Of a stretch of DNA of 14,634 nucleotides, positions 14,383 through 14,634 are shown piece by piece (position 1 is the first letter of the stretch; each line of letters starts with the position of its first letter). The stretch comes from Actinomycetes bacterium (GTDB taxonomy: Bacteria > Actinomycetota > Actinomycetes > Actinomycetales > Actinomycetaceae). The notes below the pieces were generated by a model. It was not told where the DNA came from and ran no database searches. It worked only from the letters and a program-made list of their open reading frames with translations. The position numbers were made by a program, and so were the translations under genes. Where the stretch lies: positions 1 to 14,634 of the forward strand of contig JAEZVQ010000014.1 in assembly GCA_023420745.1 (NCBI GenBank), read 5' to 3'.

Positions 14383-14634
14383 TGGAGTCTGCGCGCAGCA
14401 GCGATGGGTCACTCGAGGCGCGTACGCGCAGCGTCGGCGACAGCGATGATTCGCTCGGTTCGCCCCCAGAAATCAAAGCAAAGAGGCGATCGACAGCGAG
14501 GTAGCCAAGGTCGGCGAAGGGCTGCGTCACCGACGACAGTGGCGGGCACAGGTAGCGCGACGATTCGAGGTCGTCGAAGCCGATGACAGCGATATCGTCG
14601 GGGACTCGCACCCCTGCTTCCCACAGTGCGTGAA
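14366..14634 (-). CDS. LacI-family transcriptional regulator, C-terminal part only (5' end beyond window)
   Basis: The frame is open to the right window edge, so only the last 88 complete residues are visible, ending at TGA 14366-14368. The text starts HALWEAGVRVPDDIAVIGFDDLE, the strongly conserved segment of LacI/GalR ligand-binding domains. SSVTQPFADLGYLAVDRLF follows and then SPTLRVRASS, equivalent to the usual final L-x-V-R-x-S. The helix-turn-helix lies outside the window. The protein should bind DNA as a dimer and respond to a sugar or related ligand; the target is unknown. The 3' end overlaps the second LCP gene by 17 bases in tail-to-tail orientation. An internal GTG at 14609-14611 is not a real start. 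Confidence 0.88.
   Translation of the reverse strand, partial: HALWEAGVRVPDDIAVIGFDDLESSRYLCPPLSSVTQPFADLGYLAVDRLFALISGGEPSESSLSPTLRVRASSDPSLLRADSITARR

Noticed and set aside
14609..14611. Separate small gene starting at GTG 14611 on the minus strand
   Set aside because: The frame continues unbroken to the window edge with conserved LacI-family residues, so this is an internal codon of a longer gene.

Overview
The window looks like chromosomal DNA from a Gram-positive actinobacterium (Actinomycetota). The base composition is high in G+C with GC-rich third codon positions. Several genes use or offer GTG starts. There are two LytR-CpsA-Psr (LCP) wall ligases, a secreted peptidoglycan amidase of the actinobacterial PGRP/FG-GAP type, and a GT2 plus DUF2304 pair. 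I cannot name a genus from sequence reading alone. No RNA gene, insertion sequence, CRISPR array or phage gene is visible, and no gene-free stretch exceeds 300 bases.

The layout from left to right is as follows. (1) Positions 1-852 hold the 3' part of a GT-B glycosyltransferase on the plus strand. It converges, with an 8-base overlap, on a minus-strand pair: a polysaccharide flippase (1995-3302) followed by a second GT-B glycosyltransferase (845-1990). (2) Divergent from the flippase is an asparagine-synthetase-like protein (3464-5053) that lacks the N-terminal catalytic cysteine. (3) Convergent with it, sharing a CTAG at the stop codons, is a 782-residue secreted amidase with a five-repeat C-terminal propeller-like domain (5050-7398). 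Upstream of the amidase is an unusual run of nine 9-bp units, eight with CAC in register (7450-7530). (4) A minus-strand three-gene cassette (10369 to 7666) encodes an N-acetyltransferase, an aminotransferase and a 3-dehydrogenase of the WlbB/WlbC/WlbA type, closed by a perfect 12-bp stem-loop. (5) A divergent plus-strand operon (10507-14382) encodes a GT2 glycosyltransferase, a DUF2304 membrane protein and two dissimilar LCP proteins. (6) The C-terminal end of a LacI-family regulator enters from the right edge on the minus strand (14366-14634).

Taken together, this reads as a cell-wall polysaccharide locus. The Wlb-type cassette would supply a diacetamido sugar nucleotide, probably a 2,3-diacetamido-uronic acid. 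The glycosyltransferases would build a lipid-linked glycan, the flippase would export it, and the LCP proteins would attach it to peptidoglycan. The amidase-like secreted protein would remodel or bind the wall. The synthetase-like protein might amidate a sugar carboxyl group. These links are inferred from family and neighbourhood. No priming transferase, polymerase, UDP-GlcNAc 6-dehydrogenase or 2-epimerase is present here.
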